Assembly (NCBI GenBank): GCA_016840025.1
Contig: JAEOTF010000166.1
Location: 1 to 64,000 of the forward strand
Origin: Candidatus Hodarchaeota archaeon
Lineage (GTDB): Archaea; Asgardarchaeota; Heimdallarchaeia; Hodarchaeales; YT1-039
DNA: 64,000 nt
Direction: 5' to 3'
Under the pieces are notes generated by a model. The model made no database searches. It worked only from the letters and a program-made list of their open reading frames with translations, and was not told where the DNA came from. Shown one piece after another: positions 46,394 through 56,314 of the stretch (the stretch's first letter is position 1; each line of letters begins with the position of its first letter). A program made the position numbers and the translations under genes.

Positions 46394-48101
46394 ATATCTC
46401 GCCGATGTCATGCAGAATCGCCAGAAGTTCTGGTGTTATGAGGGTTTGAACTGACTCCGTTTTATCGCCGCATTGAGGACAAGCACCACCATGCGCAAAA
46501 ACGTCTTCATAGTTTAGATGAATGTTACAGGATACACAAAAAAGAGAGGACTGGTTTTGCATTTCCTTGAGGTTTTGGATCACTTCATTGAGGATCTGAA
46601 GGAGTTCATGAGATTCAGCTGTGAGTATGGATTCAAGAGAGATTGTTGCATGTTTATGAGCAAGAATTATACCTGTTAAAAGAGCACGAACTTGTGTATC
46701 GATAGAAAAGTCATTATTCGAGAGAAGTCTGCGAAGGGACCTATTTTTACGCTCTGTTTCCTTCAATGCCCGTTGAGTAAGCGTTAGAGTGTGGATGAGA
46801 TTTTGTTCAGGGGACATCATTCGATCCTCGCTCTCCCAAGAGCCAAATTCTCCATTCCACTGGATCTTAATACTTTGGATCCATTTTAGAAACGCTGCAT
46901 AGGCTTCAATTATCATATACTCAGAGCCAAAATAGTTAGAAAGAGAACCAATAATCTCCAAATGACCTTTGTTGATACTACAAAAACCGTTTTGTTTATA
47001 GCGGTGGAGAACAGGAAGGTTAATCATCGGTTTTCCATAAAAATCACGACCAATGCGTTTTAGCACTCCTTCAGACGGATTTTTAAAAGCAATGAGAATG
47101 GCTGCAACATTATAGGAGCGTAAAGGTTCGTTAAGATTTCCTAGAGTTTTAGAAAGGTTGATAAAGTCATCATGAAGCTCTAGCAGTAATAACTTGCGGA
47201 ATTCAGAAGCGGGAATTACAAAACCGTCTTTAATTGGACGGGAAAGAATTCCACAGCGTGCTAAAATACACCGTGTAGATTCAGGGGAGTTTTTCATGAC
47301 AATTCTAGGAGGGCGATAATGTGGACCAGTTGGACGGGAGGAAATGCGTCCAAAAGCAGTGATAAGTGCTTCAGAAAGTCCTAAAAGAGCACTTTGGGAG
47401 AGAGAAGCTATATCTAACTGTTCATAGTAATCCAGTAAAACACTTGCTAAGATAGATCCCAACGACAAATAATATTCATTATATTCTTCCCGCTCATACT
47501 CCCTAAATACCTCTATTGCACTCACACCGAATGTCTTACGATATTCCTCGGCAAAATATTCAATTTTCTCCAATGAGCCATAAACATAGCCACGCGAGGG
47601 ATTTTTCGAGGATAAAAGAGCAACAGCAAGTTTTATCAAGCCTATCTTATTCTCATCGCGCACAGGAAGGGACATGCGACGAAGTCCATTTAAATTTCCT
47701 ACAGCAACTATATGGGGTTCGATTTTAGAACGATATGAAAGAGGGATTTCCTCTAAAAGGATAGTAGTTCCAGAAGAAAGACCAAGTTTGTGAAGATAAG
47801 GTGATTTATTACTCAATTTTACCCAAGTAGATTCAGGAAAGTTTTGAAGAGTAAAGTCAGGAAGATTAGGATTTTTAGTACGTTCTACTTGAGAATAGGC
47901 CGAAATGACTCTCCATCCTTGGAAGGCGGTTGCAAAAAGAAGAAGGAGAGGAAAGCTAAAAAGTAACGTCCGGGAGATAGGGAGGTACTTTTCGGCAAAA
48001 AATGCGCCAAAAAGAGTAGAATAAAAGCCCGCATAACTAATAATGACATAATTCCAAAGAATATTGCTTTCTTGCGTTAAGAGTCTAACAACCATCTTCA
48101 T
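46386..48101 (-). CDS. Membrane protein with C-terminal zinc ribbon, unknown
   Basis: This 571-residue protein has two membrane helices at the N-terminus (about residues 17–35 and 45–62). A long cytoplasmic mostly helical region with no recognised domain follows. A zinc-ribbon-like motif near the C-terminus (CVSCNIHLNYEDV…CPQCGDK) completes it. It is last in a three-gene minus-strand set with a membrane winged-helix protein and a small membrane protein, and may transduce a membrane signal. The stop overlaps the end of larA. Confidence 0.65.
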   Translation of the reverse strand: MKMVVRLLTQESNILWNYVIISYAGFYSTLFGAFFAEKYLPISRTLLFSFPLLLLFATAFQGWRVISAYSQVERTKNPNLPDFTLQNFPESTWVKLSNKSPYLHKLGLSSGTTILLEEIPLSYRSKIEPHIVAVGNLNGLRRMSLPVRDENKIGLIKLAVALLSSKNPSRGYVYGSLEKIEYFAEEYRKTFGVSAIEVFREYEREEYNEYYLSLGSILASVLLDYYEQLDIASLSQSALLGLSEALITAFGRISSRPTGPHYRPPRIVMKNSPESTRCILARCGILSRPIKDGFVIPASEFRKLLLLELHDDFINLSKTLGNLNEPLRSYNVAAILIAFKNPSEGVLKRIGRDFYGKPMINLPVLHRYKQNGFCSINKGHLEIIGSLSNYFGSEYMIIEAYAAFLKWIQSIKIQWNGEFGSWESEDRMMSPEQNLIHTLTLTQRALKETERKNRSLRRLLSNNDFSIDTQVRALLTGIILAHKHATISLESILTAESHELLQILNEVIQNLKEMQNQSSLFCVSCNIHLNYEDVFAHGGACPQCGDKTESVQTLITPELLAILHDIGEIFR

Positions 48102-48109
48102 ATCAAATT

Positions 48110-48598
48110 TCAGCTCCGATTTGAGCGGATTTCATAAGTGCGGCCCCGCTTTTCACGGAAAATAAGCCCTTTCTCTTCCAAATCTCGAAGAGTTTCACTA
48201 ATGGTGGAGCGAGGAACATTAAGAACGCGAACTAGATCAGACTGACTGATACAATTACGCTGCCTGACAGCAGTGAGAACATCGAGTTCAAGCTCTGTCA
48301 GATTAGCGAGATTAGGTTCAGAATTTGAGGAAAAAGGAGGAGAAATGGGGTTTAATGGAGAATCTATAGATCGATAGAACGCTGCTCGATTACGTTGACG
48401 ATCTAGAATCCAAAAAGCTCCAGCAAACAATAAACCAACTAAAAGACCTCCACCGAAAAGGGTAAAACCTGGAATAGCCTCAGGGAAAAGGATAAGGATT
48501 ATCAGGATGCCAATAAATAACCCGCCAAATAGAAATCCCAATACGAAAGCTATCCAGTCAAAACCACGAGATGAAAAGGACACGTTGATGGTCTCCAA
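48110..48598 (-). CDS. Membrane-anchored winged-helix regulator
   Basis: The 162-residue protein has two membrane helices (about residues 15–37 and 42–62), then a linker rich in Pro and Ser. A winged-helix domain follows (LELDVLTAVRQRNCISQSDLVRVL, read in two parts, then RSTISETLRDLEEKGLI). It resembles MarR/TrmB-type DNA-binding domains tethered to the membrane. It is eight bases upstream of the 571-residue gene and one base downstream of the 64-residue gene, which implies co-transcription. Confidence 0.8.
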   Translation of the reverse strand: METINVSFSSRGFDWIAFVLGFLFGGLFIGILIILILFPEAIPGFTLFGGGLLVGLLFAGAFWILDRQRNRAAFYRSIDSPLNPISPPFSSNSEPNLANLTELELDVLTAVRQRNCISQSDLVRVLNVPRSTISETLRDLEEKGLIFREKRGRTYEIRSNRS

Positions 48599-48793
48599 TC
48601 AATAACGATCAGCATCAAGATGGGATCTCATCAATCGGGAAAGAAAAACCTGATAGATGGCTAGTACAAGGAAAAACCCAACCCCTAATAAACGAATTCT
48701 TATGTCGTCTACAAAATAAAATAAGACGACAAGACCGAGTGGCATGCCAGCTATAACCCACCACAGCATTATTTCATGTCCTAAACTCTTCAT
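48599..48793 (-). CDS. Small membrane protein, unknown
   Basis: The 64-residue protein consists of two hydrophobic helices (WWVIAGMPLGLVVLFYFV and LLGVGFFLVLAIYQVFL) with a short charged tail. It is the first gene of the operon that encodes the membrane-anchored winged-helix regulator. Function is unknown; it may partner that regulator in the membrane. Confidence 0.6.
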   Translation of the reverse strand: MKSLGHEIMLWWVIAGMPLGLVVLFYFVDDIRIRLLGVGFFLVLAIYQVFLSRLMRSHLDADRY

Positions 48794-49108
48794 TTTTAGT
48801 TACCCGACAAATGCGACTTGGAGTAGGAATCCATCATAATTCTAATGAACTTAATTAGTATGATGGGATTAAGATTCTTGTATATTTGTTTCTTGTCAGC
48901 TTTAAAAAGCATGATAATTTACATCCCCTAATGGCATACAAAATATAATTCTTAGATAGTCACTTGTCGGTGATTTTAGAGGGATTAACAAGCATCAGTA
49001 GATTTAATGAAAAGATAAAACAATAAAAGGGGATAATAGGGGGAATTATAATTATAAAACGACAATATAAGTCGTTAACTCCTCTTGTTGGAAAAAAGCA
49101 GGCATCTC
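48794..49108. other. Intergenic region, nothing assigned
   Basis: This AT-rich gap lies upstream of the membrane-regulator operon. No RNA gene or repeat was seen. Confidence 0.4.
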
Positions 49109-49342
49109 TTACGCAAATTTCACACTAAACCGCACCCCTGCCTTATTTGTTAATATGTTAGTTAACACGGAAGATAGGCATGTTGGCTTGAAAAAAGCTC
49201 TTGAATCCGGCTCGGAAACAGTTCGGCAAAACACATATGAGATCAGCAGAATAAGACCCATGATTAGCATATATACAGTTATTTCATTATAACTCATAAA
49301 AAATGGGATTCCGTTGATCTTGAAATCCGTTAATCTTAACAT
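49109..49342 (-). CDS. Possible small membrane protein (77 aa), doubtful
   Basis: The frame encodes one hydrophobic segment (ITVYMLIMGLILLISYVFC) with a cysteine-containing tail. No family is recognised. It could be a real small membrane protein divergent from the pilin gene or a chance frame. Confidence 0.35.
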   Translation of the reverse strand: MLRLTDFKINGIPFFMSYNEITVYMLIMGLILLISYVFCRTVSEPDSRAFFKPTCLSSVLTNILTNKAGVRFSVKFA

Positions 49343-49389
49343 TCTACTATCTACAATTGGATGGGAAAATTTGTTCTAATTTTATGTTC

Positions 49390-49403
49390 TTAATATATAT
49401 AAG
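49390..49403 (+). promoter_or_regulatory. TATA-box-like element upstream of the pilin gene
   Basis: The word ttaatatatataag is a good archaeal TATA-box candidate about 100 bases before the pilin start; the distance would leave a leader of about 70–75 bases. Confidence 0.4.
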
Positions 49404-49497
49404 TTAAAAAAGGCAGCATGTGGCAATACAGCAGATATTCTAATGATAAAAAGGAGCATGGTTTCCAGTCATTAGGTGATAAGGAGCAAATGGAAAA

Positions 49498-49959
49498 ATG
49501 TCAGTTGAAAAACTTATTAAAAGGAAAAGAGCGGTCAGCCCCGTTATTGCTGCAATTTTGTTGATTGGATTGACCGTTGCAGCGGGTGCAATTGTCTATT
49601 TCATGGTTTTTTCAGAAACAGACAAAGCAGATGCAAAAATCACCGCTGTTGATGTAAGTTCAACCAAAGTTAGTGTAACGGTCTTCAATTCAGGAGCCAA
49701 AGATGACGCAATAACTGAGGTAACTATTGTATTGCCAGCTACAGCCGCAGTAACCGATTTTACTTATGGTACCACAAATGGAACATCAGCTGACGGGTTC
49801 ACATGGACTTGGACCCTTGACTATGCAGTTGGCTCAAACGATGATGTAAAGCTTGAATTCACAAAAACGGGATTACAGTTCGGTGATCCTGGCAGTTCAC
49901 TAGAAGTCACTGTTGCATTTGAAGACAGTGATGACAGCACGCAAAGTGCCGCTATATAA
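49498..49959 (+). CDS. Archaeal type IV pilin-like protein (major subunit candidate)
   Basis: This 153-residue protein has a class III signal: basic leader KLIKRKR, a cleavage point before AVSPVIAAILLIGLTVAAG, and one hydrophobic helix. The C-terminal domain is beta-rich, Thr/Ser-rich and acidic, as in archaeal pilins and archaellins. A prepilin peptidase would cut the leader and the helix would pack in a filament core. Small size and a strong T-run terminator suggest a highly expressed, separately transcribed major subunit. It leads the pilin-like gene set. Confidence 0.88.
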   Translation: MSVEKLIKRKRAVSPVIAAILLIGLTVAAGAIVYFMVFSETDKADAKITAVDVSSTKVSVTVFNSGAKDDAITEVTIVLPATAAVTDFTYGTTNGTSADGFTWTWTLDYAVGSNDDVKLEFTKTGLQFGDPGSSLEVTVAFEDSDDSTQSAAI

Positions 49960-49976
49960 TAAAGTAATATTTAACT

Positions 49977-49992
49977 CTCCCCCCTTTTTTTT
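49977..49992 (+). terminator. Strong T-run terminator after the pilin gene
   Basis: A C-run followed by eight uninterrupted thymines lies 18 bases after the pilin stop, a strong archaeal terminator. It separates this gene from the next. Confidence 0.65.
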
Positions 49993-50557
49993 ACCTAAGT
50001 TAACTGAACTGAATTAATTTTCTATTTAAAATAAGTGTAAGAAATGAGTAATGCGTTGGTCATAACTCTTTATTTGTTATTCTTCGTTCTGACATTATTT
50101 TTTATTTTGAAAGTTAATAGATAAAATCAGCATGTCTATAAAGACACTAATAAAATGTTTAATTTCTCTATTAAATGAACTTTACATTAAAAATCTGGAT
50201 ATAATACAGTACTAGCAAAATTCATCTAATTCAATCACATTAGAGGAAAAAGACAGGATTTAAGCAATCATGACTACCCAAATTTAGGAATTATACTTAC
50301 AATTCCGCCTTTTTGGATTGCTTTGACCCAAAAACAGTTAAAAAGGTCTTTTTTAGATTTAAAAAGAATTATGAACGATTTTTAGAATGAGATATACTGT
50401 TAAAAAAAAGCAGTCTGTTTTTAGAACAATTACGAACAACCCCGAACATTTAGAATGTGAAGAAGCTCCCAAAAAATACCTCACAGACTGGAAACTGTTT
50501 AGAGAACGTTTATATGGCTGGAAAGGAGAGATAATATTGGAATAGGTAGGTAACACC
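49993..50557. other. Intergenic region upstream of the giant pilin-like gene
   Basis: An AT-rich gap of about 560 bases has no convincing gene; a 92-codon minus-strand frame is judged chance. It should contain the promoter of the operon that begins at 50558. Confidence 0.4.
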
Positions 50558-53095
50558 ATGTCTCGCAGAAGTTCCCAATCCAAATTTAGTCTCAAAAGGA
50601 TAATCTCAAGAAGAAAAAGAGCAGTATCACCCATCATAGCTACTCTGATATTACTTGGTATAACTGTAGCCGCGGGTGCAGTAGTCTATGTCATGTTTAA
50701 TCAAGGTATTTCAGGTACCACGACCGCTAGGATCGATTTAGAGGTCGTTTCACTTACAAATTTTAAAGATACGAATAATAATACTAAATATGATCAATTT
50801 AGCGTCTTTGTGCAGAACATTGAGCGAGATGCAGCATATATTTCCTCTATTACAGTAATCAACACTACATCTTCCACTCAATTGTCATCATGGACGATGA
50901 TAGCGGAAAAAACAGAAGTGTTAGGATATCAAGCCGCCACAGTAGCTATCTCAACTTCAAACTCTACAGAAGAACTGCAGAATGGCGATGTAATTAATAT
51001 AGAGATATCCGGAGGAAGATCAATCAGTAAAACGAGTGCAGATAAACTAGCTGAATTTCTTAACTATGAGGTGGGTGGTCTATATGGTGGATCGTTGGAT
51101 TTCATGCCTAGCCCATTGAGTTTGGTTGTCCTAGAGGCAAATGTGGGTCAAGAAAACGTCACAGTCTCTATTACAAATAACGGCAGTACTAACTCAACCG
51201 TGGAATTAGAACTAACCGTTCCTTCGGGAATTGAAATTGTGAGTAGTTATACATCAAGAAGAGGAAGAGAATCCAGCGCAACGAGAGCCCCAGCAGCAAA
51301 AGACATCAAAATAATTACTGTGCAAGATGGCGCTACCCGAAACGTTAGCTGGACACTCAGGGGAGTGATTCGCGGCACATATCACCCCCGAGTTTATGGT
51401 TATGTTGATAATGTCTTAATTTTCACATATGCTTACACTTTTAGTATTGCTGAATGGAGGGATGTTTTGATCATAATTGATGATTCTAATGGAATGCGAG
51501 ATGGTACGAACGGCACATGGAGCGCCGATGTTTGGGAACAAGCGGTGACAGATGCAAATCTCATTAAAGCAGCCCTCATAGATAAAACCAATGGTACGAA
51601 CAACTTGTTAATTAGAAGGCTTGATCTTATTAATGAAACTACTACTCTACCACTTAACGCGCGCTATATGCAAAATGATACAGTTCAGATTGCTGCCACA
51701 CCAACTGCGGGGAAATATAACTTAACAGACTATAATAATGTATTTTTAGTGGCTAACGGTCCAGTGGATGATTATGATACGGTGCAGGCTCTTAAAAACG
51801 CCCAAGCTAGCGGTGTTAACGTAGCAGTTATGGGCAATGACATTTTTTGGAACTATGGTGTCTTTGATCTAACACCAAAAGGCTCCATAGCAACTGTCAG
51901 TAATGAGATGAATGGACAATTACTTCGAAACTACACCATCATCAGTGGAGATGCACTAGGGACACAATACTTTGGTGTAGTAACCTGGAATAATATTACA
52001 TCTAGTGATGGCTGGTTTGAGCTTTATAATGAAAGTGCGGGAAGTGACTTACTTGGTAGATGGGAATTAACTTCGGACACCGATTATGAAAACACTTACG
52101 GTCCTTTCTACTTCTCAGGGGATACGTCTTATGGTAATAGCCTGAACCCCCCTGGTCAAGTCGGACGAACAAGTTTCTCATCAAATGGTAAGACAGGCAC
52201 TTATAGAGCACTCATTGATATGGATTGGGGTCAACAATCAATCACATTTCAGATTCAGAGGAGTAATCCCGAGATTTATGATGATTTAGGTTGGTGGCCT
52301 AATCTAGCCTCGGGGGAATTTGCCCTTTCTGATGATACGAATACTGGAACTTTTGATTATTTATATGATTATTCACAAATCTATAGCGACAGACAGCTTT
52401 ATGTCAAATATGACCCTCCAGGTAACCCTCAAGATGTTGATTATTCCATAAGATCACCAGGAGGAATCGAATATTACTATAAGTTAAGGAGACCGTTTCT
52501 CAGTAATGATTATGCTCCAGCGGATCCAAAACCGCCAAGCTTTGAGAGTTTAGACCCTCAGAACTACGAAGGAACTTGGGAAGTAACAATCGATGGCACA
52601 ATAACCGCACAAATAGAAGTCATTAGACGAGGAGTCAATCAGCAATATACAGATCTAAGTTTACCTCCTATCTACCTATATGAAGATTGGAAGAGTTTTA
52701 CGGGGACAACATTGGAAATTCCCCTGAATGCAACGAATTCATACGCTGGAGGCTCTGATGGAACCGACAGTATTAATCTTCAACTTTCCGCAATTACTCA
52801 CACATTATTCTATAATATCAGTTCTGGTGTTTTAGGAGTATCAGCGGAAGCAACATACAATGGAACTACTCTTTACGGTGAATCAGATGCCGATCGGGTT
52901 GCTAGCTTTTCATCAACCACATTGGGATTTGCGGGTGATGAAGATGCTAATAGCTTCCCAAGTATTACTGCTACTAACGGAAAAGTATTTTTTGGTATTA
53001 GTCTTTCTAGAATAGTTATTGATACAGTATCAAAAGAAACTGATCAGGCAACAATCTATCAACTGATAACTAATATAATAGGGTACTTCGGTTAA
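50558..53095 (+). CDS. Giant pilin-like surface protein (845 aa)
   Basis: The N-terminus has a class III signal: basic leader with SRRKR, then AVSPIIATLILLGITVAAGAVVY. An exceptionally long ectodomain of about 790 residues follows. It includes a conserved-looking segment DVLIIIDDSNGMRDGTNG near residue 303 that resembles a degenerate VWA MIDAS start, and many N-x-S/T sequons for glycosylation. No membrane helix follows the first. It may cap the filament or serve as an adhesin. It is the first gene of the operon leading to 59970. Confidence 0.8.
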   Translation: MSRRSSQSKFSLKRIISRRKRAVSPIIATLILLGITVAAGAVVYVMFNQGISGTTTARIDLEVVSLTNFKDTNNNTKYDQFSVFVQNIERDAAYISSITVINTTSSTQLSSWTMIAEKTEVLGYQAATVAISTSNSTEELQNGDVINIEISGGRSISKTSADKLAEFLNYEVGGLYGGSLDFMPSPLSLVVLEANVGQENVTVSITNNGSTNSTVELELTVPSGIEIVSSYTSRRGRESSATRAPAAKDIKIITVQDGATRNVSWTLRGVIRGTYHPRVYGYVDNVLIFTYAYTFSIAEWRDVLIIIDDSNGMRDGTNGTWSADVWEQAVTDANLIKAALIDKTNGTNNLLIRRLDLINETTTLPLNARYMQNDTVQIAATPTAGKYNLTDYNNVFLVANGPVDDYDTVQALKNAQASGVNVAVMGNDIFWNYGVFDLTPKGSIATVSNEMNGQLLRNYTIISGDALGTQYFGVVTWNNITSSDGWFELYNESAGSDLLGRWELTSDTDYENTYGPFYFSGDTSYGNSLNPPGQVGRTSFSSNGKTGTYRALIDMDWGQQSITFQIQRSNPEIYDDLGWWPNLASGEFALSDDTNTGTFDYLYDYSQIYSDRQLYVKYDPPGNPQDVDYSIRSPGGIEYYYKLRRPFLSNDYAPADPKPPSFESLDPQNYEGTWEVTIDGTITAQIEVIRRGVNQQYTDLSLPPIYLYEDWKSFTGTTLEIPLNATNSYAGGSDGTDSINLQLSAITHTLFYNISSGVLGVSAEATYNGTTLYGESDADRVASFSSTTLGFAGDEDANSFPSITATNGKVFFGISLSRIVIDTVSKETDQATIYQLITNIIGYFG

Positions 53096-53140
53096 ACCTA
53101 AAAAACCAGCATCAGTAGCCACTACAACTTTATTTAAGAT

Positions 53141-55501
53141 GTGAGGCGTATGAAAGCACAATTACATATAATATTCTGTCTTATTATCATTATGAGCCCG
53201 ATTACAGCTTTATCTTCAAGTAATTATAAATCGAGTAAGATGATTGGCAATATTGAAGATGAAAATTCCGATGTTAGAGTACCTTTAAAGATTTTAGACG
53301 AGGCTACAAAAATCCCTTATGCTGAAGCTGCCGAAAGTTTAGCGCGATGGATCTACCACAACATGTCGATCCCTGGCCCAAGTGACGGTAGGGTATTTTA
53401 TGATAGGACAGGAGCTACGTACTATTATAATGGCATGATAGGGAGTGCAGGAATTGGAGAGTATTTTATAGAGCTCTACAAGTACACACAAAACGGGATC
53501 TACCTCTCATGGGCTCAAGAGGTCGCGATTCATCTAAACCAGACTGCAATTAGAGATGGTAGCAACATATACTGGCAAAAGAGCAATATAGATAGTAGTA
53601 CTCCATTAGATTATCAGTACGGGTCTGCTGGAATAGGTGACTTCCTAATTCAGCTAGACAACATAACCGATGGTGCTGAAGCATTCTATCTTGAACTAGT
53701 TACTGGTGCTGCAAATGGAATTATTGCTCAAGCATCTGAAAATAATAGCATGATATTCTGGAACCAAGATGAAAATGTGACAGGGGGAATTAATTGTACA
53801 GGATTCTATACTGGTGCTGCAGGAATGGGTTATTTCTTACTTCAGGCAGGTCAAGCAACTTCAACACAGGAGTACCTTGATGCAGCTCAATCAACTGCAA
53901 ACTGGTTAATTAATGTTACAGAAACGGTAAATTTAGCATTTAACAACACAGGGGACAGTGTGATAGACCAGAGATTTTGGCCAGAAAAATTCCTTTCAAT
54001 AGAATTTCCAAGTCCCCCTTTCAATGAAACAAAGCAGTTGCGTTCAATGAGGGCATCTCGTGACGCTGAAAATCAGAAATACTATACGGGGTTTGCTTAT
54101 GGCGCAGCAGGTATTGGGCATTTCTTCTTAGAAGCAGGGAACTTTTTTAATAATAATACCTTTTTTGAATATGCTAAATATGCAGGGAACTGGCTACTAA
54201 GCTTAGCTCATCCATGGGCGGAATATGAGGGAGCAGATACTGATTATCAATATGTTGGCAACCATCTTGGAGCATCAGGAATAGGAAAATTCCTTCTTTC
54301 TCTTTATACTAATGATAACACCAGAAACGACCTATATCTTGCAGCAGCCGCTTATACAATAGATTGGTATAGCTACACACTCTTTAATGAAACAGATAAA
54401 AATCTAGGGGTTCACTGGCCAAATCGACAATTAGATGGGGCAAATTATACAGGGCTTGACGCAACAGCAGGAGTAATTGGCTTCTTAACCGACTATGTTT
54501 CGATTATTCAGGAGAATGAAACACTAATTTCAAACCCATTATGGTTAGGAGAACAGGCTAAAGATTTAGCTCAATATGCTATCTTCTGGATACTCACTAC
54601 AGCTGAATATGATGGTACGACTATGCAAATACCCCGTGAAAAAGGCGGTTTATTAGAGGGGCAATATTATACAGGAGCATATTACGGTGCAGCAGGGATA
54701 GGAGCTGTCTTACTAATGAGAAGTGGTCCAGAGGCAAGTACAAATTCTATGCTTGATTTTAATTCCGTTCAAAAGGATACATCGAAGTCACTTAATCTAA
54801 CCGTGACCAATCTAGGCGATGAGTCATTAAGCTTAACGACAGCATCGGTCTCTAGTAGTGTTTTCTCAGTAGAACTGGATCAATTCCCCATCACTCTTGA
54901 AAACGGGGATAATGAAACAATTGAAGTAACATTTACCCCCCTATGGGAAGAAGAATATGAAGCATTCCTCAATATATCTACTTCGGACTCCACTAATCCG
55001 AACTTACTTGTTGCTTTGAAGGGCGTAGGATGGACAGCACCCGTTATCGAAGTTCTTGAATACGACCAAAAAGTCACCACAGGAAATTTCACGGCCCGTT
55101 TTAATATTACCGATGGAACGCTATCGCCGCTCTTTCAAGTGTCCTACAATATCGATGGAAGGCTAAGTCGAATCATTACAAGCACCACCTCGGAGTATAA
55201 GATAGTTCTGGACACTTTAGAACTAGAGCTTGCAAATCATGAAACATATAACTTAACTCTCACTGCAATAGACACAAACAATCATCAATCTAGTGTTTCA
55301 ATTCTTTTTGAAACAGATATCGATGAAAAAAGGGATGAAGAAGGAATAGATCTTACCATACTTCTGCTTATATCACTAGTTGGGGTTTCAGGAGGATTAC
55401 TCCTTTTAATTGCCTATAAGACGGGTTTTCTACTAAAAAAGAAAGAAAAAGCCTGGTGGGAAGGTAAAGAGGAAGACTGGTTCAAAAAGAAAGGAGAGTA
55501 A
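53141..55501 (+). CDS. Secreted membrane-anchored protein with GAAGIG alpha-toroid repeats (LanC-like fold)
   Basis: The 786-residue protein has a signal peptide (IIFCLIIIMSPITALSS). About seven repeats each contain a G(S/A)AGIG motif (GSAGIGEYF, GSAGIGDFL, GAAGMGYFL, GAAGIGHFF, GASGIGKFL, GAAGIGAVL), spaced as in LanC-like/six-hairpin toroids. An ASH-type beta domain follows (SLNLTVTNLGDESL…VTFTPLWEEEYEAFL). A C-terminal helix (LTILLLISLVGVSGGLLLLI) and a basic tail end it. The zinc ligands of LanC (CHG) are not visible, so it may bind or cleave glycans instead. It lies between two pilin-like genes. Confidence 0.78.
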   Translation: MRRMKAQLHIIFCLIIIMSPITALSSSNYKSSKMIGNIEDENSDVRVPLKILDEATKIPYAEAAESLARWIYHNMSIPGPSDGRVFYDRTGATYYYNGMIGSAGIGEYFIELYKYTQNGIYLSWAQEVAIHLNQTAIRDGSNIYWQKSNIDSSTPLDYQYGSAGIGDFLIQLDNITDGAEAFYLELVTGAANGIIAQASENNSMIFWNQDENVTGGINCTGFYTGAAGMGYFLLQAGQATSTQEYLDAAQSTANWLINVTETVNLAFNNTGDSVIDQRFWPEKFLSIEFPSPPFNETKQLRSMRASRDAENQKYYTGFAYGAAGIGHFFLEAGNFFNNNTFFEYAKYAGNWLLSLAHPWAEYEGADTDYQYVGNHLGASGIGKFLLSLYTNDNTRNDLYLAAAAYTIDWYSYTLFNETDKNLGVHWPNRQLDGANYTGLDATAGVIGFLTDYVSIIQENETLISNPLWLGEQAKDLAQYAIFWILTTAEYDGTTMQIPREKGGLLEGQYYTGAYYGAAGIGAVLLMRSGPEASTNSMLDFNSVQKDTSKSLNLTVTNLGDESLSLTTASVSSSVFSVELDQFPITLENGDNETIEVTFTPLWEEEYEAFLNISTSDSTNPNLLVALKGVGWTAPVIEVLEYDQKVTTGNFTARFNITDGTLSPLFQVSYNIDGRLSRIITSTTSEYKIVLDTLELELANHETYNLTLTAIDTNNHQSSVSILFETDIDEKRDEEGIDLTILLLISLVGVSGGLLLLIAYKTGFLLKKKEKAWWEGKEEDWFKKKGE

Positions 55502-55507
55502 GGAATT

Positions 55508-56314
55508 ATGCCTTCACCAATGGTAGCAACGATTTTGGTCTTGGGGATCATTGTTTCTGGTTTGGCAATAGCAGTTGTAATTATTCTTCCTTATGAAGAA
55601 AGAATGACTGCGGAGTCTTCTTTGGAAGCTATGAAAACAGGTTTCAAAGACCTTAATCGTGAAATTTTATCATTAGTATCAAAATACTCCCCCACAAGCC
55701 ACCAAACAACTGAAATTAAGCTCGCTATGCGTACGGGAGCTATTAACCTAGTACAGAGCGCTATTTTTACGATTAATATTAACAACACCCAGATGATAGG
55801 AACAAATAATCCAATCACTATAAACCGACTCAGATATTCATTTTCTAGTGACTATGAATTCTTACCTGTTGGCACAAGGAAATATCTGTTGGGTGATCGC
55901 CCCTATATCCCTAGACCTGTGTGCTCCTCGGGGTTAGCTGGTAATCTAACACTTTCTTCCCCATTGGAGGGGAATTACTTTTTAGGGCTTGATTATGGGC
56001 TTTCGGTGTTATGGAGCTTTGGTATTGTAGGAACGCCTGTTGCCAACGTGACAATAACAGGAATAACTTTAGAAGGAATTCACGGTGGTATATTAGGTAA
56101 TGACCCGATATTGTTACTTCAAGTTACAAAAAGAGCAACAACAACATACTCCACGTTAGCTACCTCAGCAGCAAATGTCTCGGTAGCAATTAACGGTGGA
56201 CAAGAGACCTGCTGGAATTCTAATGATCGACCAAAATATATTCCCTTTGGGGTGACCACCTTTGATCTTACTATTACGCTTGTAACATATACGGTCTCGA
56301 TTACAGAGGCATGA
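55508..56314 (+). CDS. Pilin-like protein without leader peptide
   Basis: This 268-residue protein starts almost directly with a hydrophobic helix (SPMVATILVLGIIVSGLAIAVVII), resembling the mature part of the neighbouring class III pilins, but lacks the basic leader. A beta-rich ectodomain follows. The start lies seven bases after the previous stop, with no earlier in-frame start, so the short leader appears genuine. The next gene overlaps its stop by four bases, indicating translational coupling. Confidence 0.72.
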   Translation: MPSPMVATILVLGIIVSGLAIAVVIILPYEERMTAESSLEAMKTGFKDLNREILSLVSKYSPTSHQTTEIKLAMRTGAINLVQSAIFTININNTQMIGTNNPITINRLRYSFSSDYEFLPVGTRKYLLGDRPYIPRPVCSSGLAGNLTLSSPLEGNYFLGLDYGLSVLWSFGIVGTPVANVTITGITLEGIHGGILGNDPILLLQVTKRATTTYSTLATSAANVSVAINGGQETCWNSNDRPKYIPFGVTTFDLTITLVTYTVSITEA

